Notes under the pieces: generated by a model
Databases searched by the model: none
What the model saw: only the letters and a program-made list of their open reading frames with translations
Told to the model about the DNA's origin: nothing
Shown: piece by piece, positions 62,471 to 64,000 of the stretch
Numbering within the stretch: position 1 is the stretch's first letter
How the letters are laid out: each line of letters begins with the position of its first letter
Program-made: the position numbers and the translations under genes
Source of the DNA: Variovorax sp. MHTC-1
GTDB taxonomy: Bacteria; Pseudomonadota; Gammaproteobacteria; Burkholderiales; Burkholderiaceae_C
Assembly: GCF_003984645.1 (NCBI RefSeq)
Contig: NZ_RWKI01000005.1
Coordinates: forward strand, 62,001 to 126,000
DNA length: 64,000 nt
Direction: 5' to 3'

Positions 62471-62559
62471 TCTCTTCGGTCTTCGCGACCTCGACGATCC
62501 GCCCGTGCTCCAGGTGGATCACCCGGTTGCATTCCTTGGCGATCAGGTCGGGCGAATGC
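61766..62559. repeat. Long direct repeat, copy 2 (pairs with 56735-57528)
   Basis: Same content as copy 1 at a 5031-base offset. It covers the GT4 3' end of paralogue C, its stop and the first 118 bases of the convergent wzt reading (its 3' end). The 608-bp identical core is 61952-62559. The wzt gene continues intact beyond this copy, showing that this is the original junction and copy 1 is derived or was converted. Confidence 0.9.
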
Positions 62560-63185
62560 GAGGCCAGCACCAGGATGCCCGACTTGGACACCACGTCCTT
62601 CATCCGCTGCTCCGCCTTCTCGGTGAACTCGGCGTCGCCGACCGACAGCCACTCGTCCATCAGCAGGATATCGGCCTCGACGCTGGTCGAGATCGAAAAG
62701 GCCAGCCGCATCAGCATGCCGGTGGAATAGGTGCGCACCGGCATGTTGACGTACTCGCCCAGTCCGCTGAATTCGCAGATTTCGGGCGTGAGCGCGTCGA
62801 TCTGCTTCTTGCTCATACCCATCACGAGCCCGCGCAGCATGATGTTCTCGATGCCCGTCGCATCGTGCTCGATGCCCAATGCCGGGTCGATCAGGCTGGA
62901 GACGGAGCCCTGGCGGACGAATTCGCCCGAGGAAGGCTCGTAGACGCCGGCCAGCGCGCGCAGCAGCGTCGACTTGCCCGCACCGTTGTGGCCGACGAGA
63001 CCGAGGCGGTCGCCGCTCTTCAACTCGAGGTTGATGTTGCTCAGCGCCTGCACCACGTTGACGCCGGTCTCCTTGCCGAAGCGGCCGCCGGTCACGGATG
63101 CGGCGAGGGTCTTCTTCAGCGAGGCGGCCCCGGCCCCATAGATCGGGAAGTTGACCGAGACGTTCTTGAGGGAAATGAAAGCCAT
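62442..63185 (-). CDS. wzt: Polysaccharide ABC exporter ATP-binding protein
   Basis: ATPase of a polysaccharide exporter (247 aa). Walker A is GHNGAGKST at residues 65-73, the signature region is VRTYSTGMLMRLAFSIS, and Walker B is ILLMDEWLSVGDAEF. This order and the YSTGM signature define the KpsT/Wzt class. It lacks the C-terminal carbohydrate-binding domain of O9a-type Wzt (about 400 aa), so recognition of a capped chain by Wzt is not expected. AAGGA precedes the ATG. It is translated after wzm (six bases apart) and its last 29 bases overlap paralogue C on the other strand. Confidence 0.94.
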   Translation of the reverse strand: MAFISLKNVSVNFPIYGAGAASLKKTLAASVTGGRFGKETGVNVVQALSNINLELKSGDRLGLVGHNGAGKSTLLRALAGVYEPSSGEFVRQGSVSSLIDPALGIEHDATGIENIMLRGLVMGMSKKQIDALTPEICEFSGLGEYVNMPVRTYSTGMLMRLAFSISTSVEADILLMDEWLSVGDAEFTEKAEQRMKDVVSKSGILVLASHSPDLIAKECNRVIHLEHGRIVEVAKTEEISLPLAAAL

Positions 63186-63191
63186 GGTTCC

Positions 63192-63995
63192 TTACAGCCA
63201 GTAGACGACGCGACGGCGGTACTTCGCGAAAAGCAGGGCCGAAGCGAGCACGCTCAGCGCCGTCCACCCCAGGATGCCCCACCAGTTGTGGGCGCCGGAG
63301 ACGCCACCCATCAGGGGCGTACGCAGCAGATCAAGCATTTGCGCGAATGGATTCCACAGGATGTACTGGGCACGATCGGGCAGGCTTTCGGGCAGCCAGA
63401 AAACGGGCGTCAGGAACATCAGCATCTGCATCACGCTGGTGACGATCTGGGTCACGTCGCGAAAGCGCGTGCAGACCAGCCCGAGCGCCATGCCCAGCGC
63501 CTGGGCGTTGATCAGCGTCAGAAGGAAGGCGGGCACGAAGAGCAGCGCAGACCACGAGAGCGAGACGCCGGCCCACAGCGCCACCGGCACGTAGAGCACG
63601 ATGTGGTGTGAGAACTGGATGAGGTTGCGCGCCATGCTCCGCCAGACGAACAGGCTGATCGGGAAGTAGCCCTGCTTGAGATAGTTGCTCGATCCGATGA
63701 AGGCGTTGCACGAGTCGGTCACCATGCTGGAGAAGAAGCCCCAGAAGATGATGCCCAGCGCCAGGTGAGGAAAGAACTTCGACAGCTCGTGGCCGAACAG
63801 CGAACTGTACAGCGGCCCCATGCCGCCGATCATGGCGCCCATGCTGAGGGTCAGCCACAAGGGTCCAAGCATCGAGCGCCGGTAGCGCAGCACGATGTCG
63901 AACCAGGCCAGCGTCCACCAGATGTCGGTCCGGCGGGTGCCCTCCCACCAGTCGGCCCACGCGTTGCGATGAAGATTGGAATGTGCCTGGCTCAT
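63192..63995 (-). CDS. wzm: Polysaccharide ABC exporter permease
   Basis: Membrane subunit (267 aa) of the exporter powered by Wzt. It has six hydrophobic segments of the ABC-2/KpsM family. These include DIVLRYRRSMLGPLWLTLSM near residue 35, LALGIIFWGFFSSMVTDSCN and MQMLMFLTPVFWLPESLPDR, the family's C-terminal signature region. The ATG at 63995 lies five bases from the window edge, so its promoter is outside. Together with Wzt it should move the completed undecaprenyl-linked glycan to the periplasm, consistent with no Wzx/Wzy genes in the window. Confidence 0.94.
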   Translation of the reverse strand: MSQAHSNLHRNAWADWWEGTRRTDIWWTLAWFDIVLRYRRSMLGPLWLTLSMGAMIGGMGPLYSSLFGHELSKFFPHLALGIIFWGFFSSMVTDSCNAFIGSSNYLKQGYFPISLFVWRSMARNLIQFSHHIVLYVPVALWAGVSLSWSALLFVPAFLLTLINAQALGMALGLVCTRFRDVTQIVTSVMQMLMFLTPVFWLPESLPDRAQYILWNPFAQMLDLLRTPLMGGVSGAHNWWGILGWTALSVLASALLFAKYRRRVVYWL

Positions 63996-64000
63996 ACGCG

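Overview
The window is high-GC DNA with dense, mostly gap-free coding, many GTG starts and many 4-base stop/start overlaps. Gene content (two TRAP/ABC solute systems with Tat- or Sec-type binding proteins, a polyhydroxyalkanoate granule set, a Kbp/LysM protein, type III pantothenate kinase, bacterial acyl-CoA-binding protein) points to a beta-proteobacterium of the order Burkholderiales, most likely Comamonadaceae such as Variovorax. That placement is inference from gene content and base composition, not a database result. I see no rRNA, tRNA or CRISPR array.

Bases 1-33,300 are a chromosomal mosaic. In order they hold: a NodI/NodJ-type drug-exporter pair with a LysR regulator, a glutathione S-transferase with a pyridoxamine-oxidase-fold partner, a cytochrome P450 divergent from an ArsR-type regulator, AMP nucleosidase, glutathione reductase, a secreted FecR/DUF6600 protein with a very long glutamine-rich tail, a PHB-depolymerase-type esterase, a dctPQM-like TRAP transporter, a rhodanese, an atypical arginase homologue, Kbp, CoaX, two peptidase/amidohydrolase genes, ArgE and a DUF445 membrane protein. 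An IS630 transposase remnant and two divergent XRE regulators follow (24.0-26.0 kb). Next come a Liv-type binding protein, a molybdopterin oxidoreductase, a lipoprotein metalloprotease, and a PHA-related group (PHA granule regulator, ACBP, TPR, TetR, phasin).

Bases 33,490-64,000 are a surface-polysaccharide locus. A capsule-type protein with a C-terminal DUF7024-like domain comes first. Then rfbB-rfbD-rfbA-rfbC (dTDP-L-rhamnose), rfbG, an SDR, a GT2, rfbF (CDP-glucose branch), a methyltransferase and gtrA lie in tight translationally coupled order. A decayed patch follows (truncated GT2, truncated RfbC-like gene), then a multi-pass membrane protein and gmd (reverse strand). The last part holds five glycosyltransferase genes around fcl (GDP-L-fucose) and ends with wzt and wzm on the reverse strand, so the glycan is probably exported by an ABC transporter.

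The most striking feature is a family of three modular glycosyltransferases (47480-50638, 55295-57439, 57710-62470) of 1052, 714 and 1586 residues. All share a C-terminal unit made of a tryptophan-rich linker, four roughly 60-residue repeats and a GT4 domain. Two of them add an N-terminal FkbM methyltransferase and coiled coil, and the largest also carries two GT2 domains. The 3' ends of the last two are joined by an apparently perfect 608-bp duplication that includes the tail of wzt and leaves a wzt fragment at 57.4-57.5 kb. This indicates recent recombination that reshapes these enzymes.
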